NCBI RefSeq assembly: GCF_001679645.1
Contig: NZ_LRUN01000014.1
Location: 84,543 to 148,542 of the forward strand
DNA from: Pseudomonas bananamidigenes
GTDB lineage: Bacteria; Pseudomonadota; Gammaproteobacteria; Pseudomonadales; Pseudomonadaceae
DNA length: 64,000 nt
Reading direction: 5' to 3'
The notes under the pieces: model-generated
What the model was told of the DNA's origin: nothing
Database searches by the model: none
The model's input: only the letters and a program-made list of their open reading frames with translations
Shown here: positions 16,424 to 25,673 of the stretch, one piece after another
Layout of the letters: each line of letters begins with the position of its first letter
Position numbering within the stretch: the first letter of the stretch is position 1
Translations under genes and position numbers: made by a program

Positions 16424-17443
16424 TCAATAGCAATAGCTGGCTTTAGCAATTCCAGCAGGCTGCTTATTCAGACGTTCCAAATGTGCGATAGACCCTTTGC
16501 TGCCTTTTTGGGCAGCGAGTTGGTAGCAGGCAATCGCCCTGGACATGTCCTTAGTAACCAATTCTCCAGTTTCAAAGGCTCGACCGAGTGCATTTGTTGC
16601 AAAGGCATCTCCCATACGGGCCGCCTGCGTCAACGCTTCTTCAGCCTCTGCTGGATGCTGGCATGGAGCATTAGAGGAAACATTGTTTCCATCGCAATAA
16701 AACAACGAAAGGCTCATCGCACCCTCAGGCAAAGTGGTCGCTGCTGCCTTGAATAGCTGTTCAACCTTATTAGTTTCTAGCTGCGGAGCCATGCCAGAAA
16801 GGCTCAAACTTGCAGCATTCAAACTAGCCTGAGGATCACCGGAAGCTGCTGCGCATAGGTAGTTTTCCAAAGAAGCTTCAAATAACTCACCTGTGAGTCG
16901 GTACTGCTCTAACCCCCCCAGGCCTCTGAAGGCTTCTGCACGCTGGAAGCAAAAGTTCTCTGCCTCGCTCATGTGGGCATTGCTCGCCTCTACGAGATCT
17001 TTTTCTCTGATCGACCAATCTTCAATACCCTCAAGCACCCAACACGCTTGGCGAGAAAAGTTGAAAATCTTGATGTTGCTGTTGCCCGCCCGTTTATCCA
17101 CTACGTTGAAATGACTATCGTCGATCGCTTCAACCACCACGCCTTCAGTCTTGTCTGGGCCCACAGGCGACATTAGCGGAAATGGCAAACTGGAGCTCTT
17201 GACTCCCGTCGTTTGTGGCTCAAAAACTCCGTGCTCTCCCACCGGTTTCAAAACCAGTGACTTCACCGTCATCGCAGTCAACCGCTGCTGAGTTTCAGCA
17301 TTCGCAGAGAACTCTGGCAGGAACTGGGAAAAGTCCTCAGACGGACACTCATCCGCATAAGCGCTGCCATGAAACAGGCTCAGCAGCGAGGCGGTGAAAG
17401 CCGCTACGGCGAAGCCATTTCTCTTCTTCAACAAACCATTCAT
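16424..17443 (-). CDS. periplasmic Sel1-like repeat protein, likely immunity or accessory factor
   Basis: 339 residues from the ATG at 17443; a GTG at 17452 overlaps the vgrG stop (GTGA). The signal peptide (AFTASLLSLFHGSAYADE) marks export. The C-terminal third has Sel1-type helical repeats (AARMGDAFATNALGRAFETGELVTKD, then IACYQLAAQKGSKGSI). Sel1 proteins are known immunity proteins for some T6SS phospholipases in P. aeruginosa (PA5086-PA5088 next to PldB). Here it lies between vgrG and the hydrolase gene, so it may protect the periplasm or act as an adaptor. Cys residues are frequent (QACWVLEG, NYLCAAA), consistent with an oxidising compartment. Confidence 0.72.
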   Translation of the reverse strand: MNGLLKKRNGFAVAAFTASLLSLFHGSAYADECPSEDFSQFLPEFSANAETQQRLTAMTVKSLVLKPVGEHGVFEPQTTGVKSSSLPFPLMSPVGPDKTEGVVVEAIDDSHFNVVDKRAGNSNIKIFNFSRQACWVLEGIEDWSIREKDLVEASNAHMSEAENFCFQRAEAFRGLGGLEQYRLTGELFEASLENYLCAAASGDPQASLNAASLSLSGMAPQLETNKVEQLFKAAATTLPEGAMSLSLFYCDGNNVSSNAPCQHPAEAEEALTQAARMGDAFATNALGRAFETGELVTKDMSRAIACYQLAAQKGSKGSIAHLERLNKQPAGIAKASYCY

Positions 17444-17448
17444 GTCGA

Positions 17449-19485
17449 TCACTCAGAAAACACAAAAAAAGCCTTCGGCTTAACCTTCTCAGGCGGCGCA
17501 TTCAACAACGCCTGATCCATCAAACTCCCCGCCTTGTCCTTATCCGCCGCCCCCGGCAGCACCGGCGGTTTGATCCCGATGCCAGTGCCCGCTCCCGGCG
17601 AGCCGCCGGCGTTGATCTTCACCACCGGCCCAACCACGGTCACTCCGCCGCCATCGAGCTTGATGAAACTGCCGCCGCCGAGAATCGTCAGTTCGGAGCC
17701 GGCCTCGATGACGATCTTGTCCCCCGCCTTGATGTGTATCTCTTTGCCGACGCTGGTCAGTTGCGCCGTCCCGAGCTTCACATGCTGGCTCTCGCCGATG
17801 GTCAGGTGGTCGTCCAGCCGTGCTTCGATCTTGCGGTCGCTGATGGTGGTGCGGTGTTCTTCGGCCTTGAGTTCGGTGTAGGTGTTTTTCACCACGGTGT
17901 CGTGGCGTTCGTTGCCGACGCGGATCTTCTGGTCGTGTTCGATGTTTTCATCCCAGTCGCGCTGGGCGTGGATGAAGATTTGTTCGGCGCCTTTTTTGTC
18001 TTCGATGCGCAGTTCGTTGTAGCCACCGCCGCCCGGGGAGCTGAGGGTTTTGAAGACGGTGCGGGTCTTGTTCGCCGGCAAGGCGTAGGGCACCGGGTTT
18101 TCCTTGTGGTACAGGCAGCCGGTGACCAGTGGCTGGTCGGGGTCGCCTTCGAGGAAGGTGACGAGGACTTCCATGCCGATGCGCGGGATGGAGATGGCGC
18201 CGTAGCGGTCGCCGGCCCAGGAGCTGGAGACGCGCAGCCAGCAACTGGTCTTGTCGTCGGCCAGGCCTTCGCGGTCCCAGTGGAATTGCACCTTGATGCG
18301 GCCGTACTGGTCGCAGTGGATTTCTTCGCCTTTGGGGCCGGTGACGTGGGCGGTCTGGCTGCCGAGGACGCGGGGTTTCGGGTGTTCCAGCGCCGGGCGG
18401 TAGAACACGTCCCACGGGGTGGCGAGGAAGCGGTTGCGGTAGCCCTGATGGAAATCGTCCTTGTTGTCGGTGGTGTCGCTGGTCACCGATTCTTCGAGGA
18501 CTTGCGGCTGTTTGCCTTCGTGGAAGATTTCGGTGAGCAGCCACAGGTCGTTCCATTCGCTGCGCGGGTGGTCGGACATTTCCATGAAGTGGCCGCTGAC
18601 CAGTTTCGTCTGGTCGCTGCGGCCTTCGGCCTGACGGTAGTCGGCGCGGTGGCGTTCGAGGGCGCGCTGACTGAGGAACTTGCCTCGCGCACGGTCGATG
18701 AAGCGGCCGGGGTAGTCGTAGTCTTCCAGATCCGGTTCAGTGCTCTCGCCGTCCGGCTTGTAGGCCGCTTCCATTTGCAGACGCGGCTTTTCAAAGTCGT
18801 AGTCGCGGCGGGTGGTGCGGCTGGTGCGGGTTTCCAGACGCAGCTTGAAGCCCTTGATCACCGGCTCTTCGGCGACCATGCCGCTGCCCTGCACATACGC
18901 GGTCGGCTGGCCGAGATTCGGGAACACGGTCTGGTCGTCGCCGAACACCAGCAGATGGCCTTTCTTGCTGTGCTGGAAGTGGTAGTGAATGCCTTCTTCT
19001 TCGCACAGGCGCTGGACGAAGTGCAGGTCGGTTTCGTCGTACTGCACGCAGTAGTCGCGGTCCGGGCACGGCTGGCTGAGCTGGAAGCTGTAGGCGTTGC
19101 CCTTGATGCCGTGCTCGTCGAGGATCAGCGCGATGATTTTCGGCGCCGACATCTGCTGGTAGATGCGCTGGTTGGTGCGGTGATGCAGGTATTGCAATTG
19201 CGGCACCAGCGAAACCTTGTAGCGGGTCAGGCGCTTGCCGGCATCGCCCTGGGCGACACGGTAGATCTGGCCGTGGATGCCGGAGCCCTGCGGATCGAGG
19301 GCGAGGAACGCCTGTTTGTGCAGGAGTTTTTCCAGGTCCAGATCCGGGTTTTCGCTGACCAGTTCCAGGTCGAAGCGAAACGGCTGGCTGATGCCTTCGG
19401 TGCCGGTGAACGACAGGACTTGCAGGTCGCCCACGTAGTCTTCGACCGTGAGGCTGAAGTGCGTTTCGTTAGCTGGGTTGAACAT
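17449..19485 (-). CDS. vgrG: type VI secretion tip protein VgrG (TssI)
   Basis: 678 residues. It has the gp27-like N-terminus (ETHFSLTVEDYVGDLQVLSFTGTE), the conserved 'DYCVQYDETDLHFVQRLCEEEGIHYHF' segment, and the gp5 OB/beta-helix region (RIKVQFHWDREGL; CWLRVSSSWAGDRYGA). The C-terminus is a short tail after residue 620, not an effector domain. VgrG trimers form the puncturing spike that carries effectors. It begins 28 bp after stk1 and overlaps the next gene, so it belongs to the same long transcript. The downstream hydrolase is its likely cargo. Confidence 0.96.
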   Translation of the reverse strand: MFNPANETHFSLTVEDYVGDLQVLSFTGTEGISQPFRFDLELVSENPDLDLEKLLHKQAFLALDPQGSGIHGQIYRVAQGDAGKRLTRYKVSLVPQLQYLHHRTNQRIYQQMSAPKIIALILDEHGIKGNAYSFQLSQPCPDRDYCVQYDETDLHFVQRLCEEEGIHYHFQHSKKGHLLVFGDDQTVFPNLGQPTAYVQGSGMVAEEPVIKGFKLRLETRTSRTTRRDYDFEKPRLQMEAAYKPDGESTEPDLEDYDYPGRFIDRARGKFLSQRALERHRADYRQAEGRSDQTKLVSGHFMEMSDHPRSEWNDLWLLTEIFHEGKQPQVLEESVTSDTTDNKDDFHQGYRNRFLATPWDVFYRPALEHPKPRVLGSQTAHVTGPKGEEIHCDQYGRIKVQFHWDREGLADDKTSCWLRVSSSWAGDRYGAISIPRIGMEVLVTFLEGDPDQPLVTGCLYHKENPVPYALPANKTRTVFKTLSSPGGGGYNELRIEDKKGAEQIFIHAQRDWDENIEHDQKIRVGNERHDTVVKNTYTELKAEEHRTTISDRKIEARLDDHLTIGESQHVKLGTAQLTSVGKEIHIKAGDKIVIEAGSELTILGGGSFIKLDGGGVTVVGPVVKINAGGSPGAGTGIGIKPPVLPGAADKDKAGSLMDQALLNAPPEKVKPKAFFVFSE

Positions 19486-19513
19486 AAGGAGCTCCCTGTT
19501 CGAATGTCATCCG

Positions 19514-20515
19514 TTACGCCCTCAGCCGCAAACGCTGCAACCAGGACGAAGTGGCGCCCAAGGCGTCACGCAATTGGTCGGCAGAAATGTTGCGCTCTGC
19601 CGCGTCAAAGGCCAGCGCGGTGCGCAGCGCCGGCCAGCAGTGTGTCGGCAGATGTGCCGGGGCTTGCAGTTCGCGATCCAGGTGTTCGTCACGGGCCTGG
19701 GTCGAAGGCAAACGGCGGAACGGGTGTTTGCCCCCCGCCAGTTCATAGATCACGCAGGCCACGCCGTACACGTCCGCGCTGGCCGACAACGGTTGGCCCT
19801 CAAGCAGTTCGGGGGCGGCGTAGCCCGGGGTCCAGGCGTTGAAGCGCTCGCGGCTCAGGTGCGGCAGCCCGGGCAGGATGCCCTCCTCGGCCTGCCCGAG
19901 ACCGAAGTCGAACAGGCGCACGCCGTCTTCGCTGAGCATCACGTTGCTCGGCTTCATGTCACCGTGCAGCACGCCACGACGGTGGGCACAGGCCAGCGCG
20001 TCGAGCAGCGGCAGCGCGATGTCGCGCAATTCCTTCCACGGCAGGCCCAGCGGCCGCTCGCAGAGCAGTTTGTCCAGGGTCAGGCCACGCATGAGTTCCA
20101 TGGTGATGAAAGCCCGCTGGCAATCGGTGTCCACTTCGAACGTGTGCGCGCGCAGCACATTGTCGTGGCGCAGGCGTCGGGTCAGGGCGAACTCGCTGTA
20201 GAGCAAGGCACTGGCGTCCGGCGACTCGGCAAATTCTTCGCTGAGGATTTTCAGCGCAACGTAAGGGTCGGGATCGCCAAACTGTTCGTGCAGCAGATCC
20301 CGGGCCCGGTAAACCACGCCCATGCCGCCGGCCCCGAGCAGGCGCTCGAGGTGATAGCGACCGGCGAGTACGTCCGGCAGCGCACCGATGCTGGCCCTGG
20401 TCGGTGCCAGCAAAGGCTCTGCCTTGTTTTCCCTGGCGAAGGCGAAGTAGGTCAGGTTGTTGGCCTGCTCTTCGCTCATCAGCAGGTCGTCCACCGAGGA
20501 TTCGAGTTCAGTCAT
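19514..20515 (-). CDS. stk1: T6SS serine/threonine protein kinase (Stk1/PpkA-like)
   Basis: 333 residues from the ATG at 20515, which overlaps the phosphatase stop by 4 bases (ATGA). The kinase features are the glycine-rich loop GAGGMGVVY (61-69), ATP lysine K89 in ALKIL, catalytic loop HGDMKPSN (184-191) and DFG at 203-205. The usual HRD is HGD here, so it is a non-RD kinase that may not need activation-loop phosphorylation. It lacks the transmembrane/periplasmic sensor of PpkA and resembles the shorter H2-T6SS kinase Stk1. With Fha and the Stp1 phosphatase it probably controls assembly of the secretion machine. Confidence 0.9.
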   Translation of the reverse strand: MTELESSVDDLLMSEEQANNLTYFAFARENKAEPLLAPTRASIGALPDVLAGRYHLERLLGAGGMGVVYRARDLLHEQFGDPDPYVALKILSEEFAESPDASALLYSEFALTRRLRHDNVLRAHTFEVDTDCQRAFITMELMRGLTLDKLLCERPLGLPWKELRDIALPLLDALACAHRRGVLHGDMKPSNVMLSEDGVRLFDFGLGQAEEGILPGLPHLSRERFNAWTPGYAAPELLEGQPLSASADVYGVACVIYELAGGKHPFRRLPSTQARDEHLDRELQAPAHLPTHCWPALRTALAFDAAERNISADQLRDALGATSSWLQRLRLRA

Positions 20516-21240
20516 TGGCGGATCACCACGGCTGTCAGATTGTCCCGGGCGGCTCCCCGCAGGGCGCCGTCGAACAGACGTTCCAGCGCCACCTGCGGCG
20601 CCGCCAGGCTGAGCGCATTGCCGAGGGCATCGCTGCTCAGGCCTTGATACAGACCATCGCTGCACAGCAGGAACACATCGCCCGGGTAGACCTCGAGTTC
20701 CAGCACATCCAGCGTCAACTGTTCCGCCGCGCCGACCGCCCGGGTCAAGGCCTGGGCAGCCGGGTGCGCCGCCGCCTGCTCGGCGCTCATCTGTTGCTCG
20801 TCGATCAGTTGCTGTTGCAGCGAATGATCCTTCGACAGCTGATACAGACGCTGCCCGCGCCACAGGTAGCAACGGCTGTCGCCGGCCCAGATGCAGGCCG
20901 CGCGATTGCCTTCCATCAGCAGCGCCACGACGGTGCTGCCCATGATGCTGTCGTGACGCCCGGCGGTGACGGTCAACTCCTGCCCCAGGCGCCGGTTCAG
21001 CCAGTGCAGGCACTGGCGGATGGCTTTGAGGCGTTCGTCGAAGTCCTCGTGCTGCGGCAGTTCAGCCAGGCTGGCGACGATCATCTGGCTGGCGACGTCG
21101 CCCGCGTGATGACCGCCCATGCCGTCCGCGACCACCCACAGCCCATGCTGCGGGGTGTCGAGGAAGGCATCTTCGTTGCGCGACCGCACCTTGCCCGGGT
21201 CGGTTCGCGCCGCGCTGCGCCAGGGACTGGCCACCAGCAT
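20512..21240 (-). CDS. stp1: T6SS PP2C-family protein phosphatase (Stp1/PppA-like)
   Basis: 242 residues from the ATG at 21240, which overlaps the tssM stop (TGATG). PP2C metal-binding motifs are present: RSRNEDAF near residue 20, DGMGGHHAGD, GSTVVALL, CSDGLYQGLS and DNLTAVVI. The enzyme should remove phosphates from Ser/Thr of kinase substrates such as the Fha protein, and so antagonise Stk1. It has no signal peptide or membrane segment and is cytoplasmic. Pairing with stk1 in overlapping frames keeps the two at matched levels. Confidence 0.92.
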   Translation of the reverse strand: MLVASPWRSAARTDPGKVRSRNEDAFLDTPQHGLWVVADGMGGHHAGDVASQMIVASLAELPQHEDFDERLKAIRQCLHWLNRRLGQELTVTAGRHDSIMGSTVVALLMEGNRAACIWAGDSRCYLWRGQRLYQLSKDHSLQQQLIDEQQMSAEQAAAHPAAQALTRAVGAAEQLTLDVLELEVYPGDVFLLCSDGLYQGLSSDALGNALSLAAPQVALERLFDGALRGAARDNLTAVVIRQ

Positions 21241-24200
21241 CAGAGCTGCACCGGCATACGGAAGGTACGCATCACGCCCATGTCGAACGGGTTCGGCGTG
21301 CGCTGGCTGGTCAGCAGATAGTTGGCACGCAGGCCACCCACATCGGCTTTGAGCACCAGCACGTCGCGACCGGTCAGGTACTCGGTCTGCATCAGGTCGA
21401 ACAGACGGAACAGCGACCACGGGCCGGAGTTCTTCTCGATGCCGATCGGGCGCCCGGCCATCTTGTCCATGACCAGACTGGTGCGTCCGTCTTCAGCATC
21501 GGTCGGCCACTTGAAGTTCATCGGCAGGATCGGACCGTGGCGGTATTCCATGGTCTTGTCGCCGAACTTGAACTCGGAACGGCTGACCGCCGGATCGAGG
21601 GTGTACGGCTCCAGTTTGAACTGCACGGTCGGCTCGGCCGGATTGATCGAGAAGAAGCTCTGACGAATGTTCAGTGCGGCGGCCATCTGATCGAGGAAGA
21701 CCTTGGACACCGGCAGGCTGCGACCGTCGACGCTGCGCATCCGGTAGTTGCCCGGGTCACCGCTGACGAACGGACGCATGTAGTTGTCGAAGAAGCGGTC
21801 GAGGGTGCCCTGAGCCCGGAAGAACTCGCGGAAATCGCTGATCGCCACATCGCTGGTGCTTGTTGCGCTGAACGGATAACGCTGGCTGATGGTCTTGCCA
21901 TACACGCTGTACAGCTCGCTCTGATAACGGCCGTTCAGGTATTGGTAGGCATCATTGAGCACCAGGCGCCACGAGTCTTCGGCCAGCACGTTGAACCACA
22001 CGCTCAACGGACGCGGCAGACGACCGGAGGCATTGCGCAGGTTGGTCAACGCATCGCGCTGGCCGCTCATGCGGGTCTTGGCCAGTTCGAACGCGGCCTG
22101 CTCCGGCGTGCTGGAACGGGCGAGGCCCGCCAGTTGCAGTTGCAGGTCATTGAGCGCAGTGAAGGCCGGCGTCAGGTCGGCAGCCGGGCCGTTGTTGTCG
22201 TCGAGCAGTTTATGCAGCGGCTCGAAGCGACGTTGCAGGGCCTTCTTGGCGGTGTCCGGCAGGTTCTTCGCCACGTTCATGGCCGCAGCCTTGTCCGTCA
22301 ACGCGGAAGCGATCTTGCCGACCTTGCCCAGTTTGCCCTTCTGCCCAGCCAGCGCATCGGCGGCTTCGCCGGCTTCGTCCACAGGTTCGGGTGCGGCCGG
22401 GAAGCGGGTGTTCTCACGCACTTCGGTCAGCAGCGCCAGCACCGGCGAGTTGGCCGAGGTCAGGCCTGCCAGTTGCTCGGCGCCTTCACCGGCATCGCTG
22501 ATCGGCGGCAGTGCCACCTGGCCGACGGCCTCGCTCCAGTAGTTGGCGTAGTCACGAAAGTACAGTTGCTCCAGCTCGACCATCAGGCGACGCAGGTCCA
22601 TGTCGCTGATGCCCGCGCCCTCGCCCAGCACCCAGTTGTCACGCAGGATGTCGGTGACCAGCGCAGAGCCCTGCACCGAGAAGTACTGCTGATAGCCGGA
22701 CTGGGTGTAGAAGCCCGGAATCACGTACTCGGTACCGATGAACAACGAACCTTGCGGGCCGAGGTGCTGGCTGAAACGGTAGTCCGGCAGGTTGCGCGCC
22801 TGCTCGCGGAGCATGCGGTAGACCACGGTGGCCAGCGACTCGCTGCGCAACACCTGACGCGCCTGGGTCACCAGTTGCTCATTGAGCGGATAGATGAACG
22901 GCAGCTTCAGCAGACGCTCGAGGTGTGCGTTCAAACCGTTCTGCACCGCGGTGTTGCCGGTGTAGCGCTGGGACCAGTCGCTGGCGATCCAATCCTTGAG
23001 CCACGCCGCGTCGCGACGATCCTTCATGTTCAGCATCAGGTACGCGCGCAGGCTGTTGATCAGCTTTTCGCGGTCCTTCATGTTGGCGCGGATCTGACCC
23101 TCGAGCATCGTGGCGACCCGTGGCAACAGTTGCTTCTCAAGCTCGCGCTCGTAGGCTTCCTGAACCACCGGATTGACGTCCTGGCCCTGATACAGACCGA
23201 CGCGCTCGTGGTACGCGGCATCGCCCTTTTTCGGGAACACCTGGGTCGCGGCGTAGCTGGTGTCGAGGGTTTTCAGCGTGCCCATGGCATCGTCGCGGGG
23301 CGACAGCGCCGTACGGAGCTGAGTCCAGTTCTGCGCCAGATTGCGCAGGTTTTCCAGGCGCTCGTAGTTGGCCGAGAAACCGCCGGCCCAAAGCATGCCG
23401 AACAGCGCCAGCGCGCCCAGCGCACCGACGTACAGCGCACGCTGGCCCCAGTGGATGCGGCTGCGCTCGCGCTTGTCCAGACCGGCCAGATCGGCCTCGG
23501 GGAAAATCACCCGGCTGAGCAAGTGGTGGATGAAACGCGAACGACCGCTGCGCAGCGTCGGCAGCACGCCGGCGTTCATGCCCAGGCTTGCACCGATACC
23601 GGCGGTGGTCGCATCCATTTCCTGAGTGAGGTGCGGAGCACTGGTCAGGTAGAAGCCACGCAGTTGCGTCGCACGCTGGTAGCGGTTGCCGGTGAACGCC
23701 ATGTCGACGAACAGGCACAGGCGCTCGCCGATCTGGCCCATCTGGTGCGGGAAATCGAGGATGCGGCCACGGCGCTGGGTGTCGCGCTCGGAGTGCATGC
23801 GCATGATCACCTGGCTGTTGAGGCGACGCAGCAGCTCTTCGAACTCGTTGCGCAACACGGCCACGTCGGTGCCGACCTGGTCCTTGCGGAAACTGGTCCC
23901 CAGCACCTGGTCGCTTTCTTCGCGGGTCAGCTGATCGAAGAACTCGTCGAAGCCCAGCAGCTTGTCAGCCTTGCTCAGCACCAGATACACCGGTACGTCG
24001 ACGTGCAGCTTTTGATACACGTCCTGCAGACGCGCACGCACCTGACGGGCCAGGGTTTCGATGTCCTGCTCGTTGCCGCCGGTGAGGGTTTCCACCGGAA
24101 TGGTCACCAGCACGCCGTTCAGCGGACGGCCGCGACGACGTTTGCGCAGCAGCTCCAGCAAGGTGGTCCAGGCGCTGCCGTCGACTTCCGGATCCGGTTG

Positions 24201-24779
24201 GGTCAGGTAGCGGCCGGCGGTGTCGATCAGCACACCGTGGTCGGCGAAGTACCAGTCGCAGTGACGGGTGCCGTGGGTGTCGCGGGTCAGCTTGCGGTCG
24301 ATCTTGTTGATCGGGAATTCCAGCCCGGAAAAATCCAGCAGGCTGGTCTTGCCGCTGGCCTGCGGGCCGATCAGCAAGTACCACGGCAAGTCACTGCGCC
24401 AGCGCTCGCTGCGACCGCGATACAGGCTCGAGGTCTTCAGGGTTTTCAGGGCGTCCTTGAAACGCTCCTTCAATTCCTTCTGCTCTTCCTCGATCAGGTC
24501 ATCGCGACGGATGCGGTCCTGGCCGTCTTCGGTTTCCTCGATGGCTTTCTTGCGGATGCCGGCGCGCCAGCTGACGAAGACCATGGTCAGGCCCCAGATC
24601 AGGAACAGCACGGCGATGGTCAGCAGGCGGGAGGTCGGACTCTCCCAGAACTTGTAGTCATCCACGGCCAGCAACGGACCGACGAACCACACCAGCAGCG
24701 CCACGAACAGCACCAGCAGCAAGGTCCAGACCCAGGTCTGGCGCAGGAAGGCGCCGACTTTCTTGAAGAACTTTTTCAT
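21240..24779 (-). CDS. tssM: T6SS inner-membrane protein TssM (IcmF)
   Basis: 1,179 residues from the ATG at 24779, with AGGGACG upstream. Two N-terminal membrane helices (WVWTLLLVLFVALLVWFVGPL and LLTIAVLFLIWGLTMVFVSW) precede a cytoplasmic NTPase-like domain with Walker A GPQASGKT at 138-145. A third helix follows near residue 455 (ALYVGALGALALFGMLWAGG), then a large periplasmic IcmF-C region. Together with TssJ and TssL it forms the trans-envelope complex. The Walker A motif is intact, so ATP binding is possible. Overlap with stp1 suggests coupled expression. Confidence 0.96.
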   Translation of the reverse strand: MKKFFKKVGAFLRQTWVWTLLLVLFVALLVWFVGPLLAVDDYKFWESPTSRLLTIAVLFLIWGLTMVFVSWRAGIRKKAIEETEDGQDRIRRDDLIEEEQKELKERFKDALKTLKTSSLYRGRSERWRSDLPWYLLIGPQASGKTSLLDFSGLEFPINKIDRKLTRDTHGTRHCDWYFADHGVLIDTAGRYLTQPDPEVDGSAWTTLLELLRKRRRGRPLNGVLVTIPVETLTGGNEQDIETLARQVRARLQDVYQKLHVDVPVYLVLSKADKLLGFDEFFDQLTREESDQVLGTSFRKDQVGTDVAVLRNEFEELLRRLNSQVIMRMHSERDTQRRGRILDFPHQMGQIGERLCLFVDMAFTGNRYQRATQLRGFYLTSAPHLTQEMDATTAGIGASLGMNAGVLPTLRSGRSRFIHHLLSRVIFPEADLAGLDKRERSRIHWGQRALYVGALGALALFGMLWAGGFSANYERLENLRNLAQNWTQLRTALSPRDDAMGTLKTLDTSYAATQVFPKKGDAAYHERVGLYQGQDVNPVVQEAYERELEKQLLPRVATMLEGQIRANMKDREKLINSLRAYLMLNMKDRRDAAWLKDWIASDWSQRYTGNTAVQNGLNAHLERLLKLPFIYPLNEQLVTQARQVLRSESLATVVYRMLREQARNLPDYRFSQHLGPQGSLFIGTEYVIPGFYTQSGYQQYFSVQGSALVTDILRDNWVLGEGAGISDMDLRRLMVELEQLYFRDYANYWSEAVGQVALPPISDAGEGAEQLAGLTSANSPVLALLTEVRENTRFPAAPEPVDEAGEAADALAGQKGKLGKVGKIASALTDKAAAMNVAKNLPDTAKKALQRRFEPLHKLLDDNNGPAADLTPAFTALNDLQLQLAGLARSSTPEQAAFELAKTRMSGQRDALTNLRNASGRLPRPLSVWFNVLAEDSWRLVLNDAYQYLNGRYQSELYSVYGKTISQRYPFSATSTSDVAISDFREFFRAQGTLDRFFDNYMRPFVSGDPGNYRMRSVDGRSLPVSKVFLDQMAAALNIRQSFFSINPAEPTVQFKLEPYTLDPAVSRSEFKFGDKTMEYRHGPILPMNFKWPTDAEDGRTSLVMDKMAGRPIGIEKNSGPWSLFRLFDLMQTEYLTGRDVLVLKADVGGLRANYLLTSQRTPNPFDMGVMRTFRMPVQL

Positions 24780-24792
24780 CACACGTCCCTGT

Positions 24793-25668
24793 TTACGGCT
24801 GCGACTGCGGCTGGGCCGCGGCCGGATCAAGCGGCTGATAAGGTTGCAGAACGGTGTCGCGCTGCTCGCCCAGGACCCAGGCGAAGCCCGAATACATCAT
24901 CACCAGGCAGACGAAGGTGAACAGCACCACCATCCACGCCGGCACGATGCGCACCAGGTTGCGGCGCTGATCGTTGAGGCCTTCCCACTGCGGCGACAAT
25001 TCACGCGGCACGTCGCCCCGCAACTGGCGGATCTGCCGGTACAAGGCATCGCGGATGCCTTCGAGCTCCAGCATGCCGCGGGCCTGCACGCGGTACTTGC
25101 CCTCGAAACCGAGGGACAGGCACAGGTACATCAGCTCCAGCATCGGCAGGTGCTTGACCGGGTTTTTCGACAGCCGATCGAGCAGCTGGAAGAACTTCTC
25201 GCCACCGAAGGTTTCGTTGTGGAAGCTGCTGAGCAGGCTCATCTGCGACCACTCGCTCTCGTTGCCCCACGGCGTGGTGACGACGGCTTCATCGACCACG
25301 GTGCAGAGCACGTAACGGGCGGCCATCACCTGGCTGCTTTCGGCGCCGTTGTGCAGGGCGCGCACTTCGAACAGCTTGAGCCCGGCGGTCAGGCGCTCGT
25401 TGAGCGCGTAGAGATCCTCACGGGTTTCGCTGTGCTTGAGGCGCACTACTTCCGAGAGCAGTTCGGAAGACGCCGCCACCAGCGAATTGAGGCTGATGTT
25501 GAAGGCTTCCGCCGGGCGCAGGCGCGCGGCGTAGATCATCCGTTCTTCCAGTTGTTCGAAGCGCGGCGGCGCGGCGAAGTCGGTCAGCGGACTCGACGCC
25601 GGGCCATGGCCCTGACGGTCGAGCAGGACGGTTTTGTCGTCCTGGTTGTGTTCCATGTCCTTGATCAT
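24793..25668 (-). CDS. tssL: T6SS inner-membrane protein TssL (DotU/IcmH)
   Basis: 291 residues. The cytoplasmic DotU domain includes 'RLRPAEAFNISLNSLVAASSELL', 'VLCTVVDEAVVTTPWG' and 'FFQLLDRLSKNPVKHLPMLELMYLCLSLGF', all strongly conserved. One C-terminal membrane segment (VPAWMVVLFTFVCLVMMYSGFAW) is followed by a short tail with no OmpA-like peptidoglycan-binding domain, the short form as in H2-T6SS. It starts 5 bp after tssK. The protein partners TssM and TssJ. Confidence 0.96.
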   Translation of the reverse strand: MIKDMEHNQDDKTVLLDRQGHGPASSPLTDFAAPPRFEQLEERMIYAARLRPAEAFNISLNSLVAASSELLSEVVRLKHSETREDLYALNERLTAGLKLFEVRALHNGAESSQVMAARYVLCTVVDEAVVTTPWGNESEWSQMSLLSSFHNETFGGEKFFQLLDRLSKNPVKHLPMLELMYLCLSLGFEGKYRVQARGMLELEGIRDALYRQIRQLRGDVPRELSPQWEGLNDQRRNLVRIVPAWMVVLFTFVCLVMMYSGFAWVLGEQRDTVLQPYQPLDPAAAQPQSQP

Positions 25669-25673
25669 GTCGG

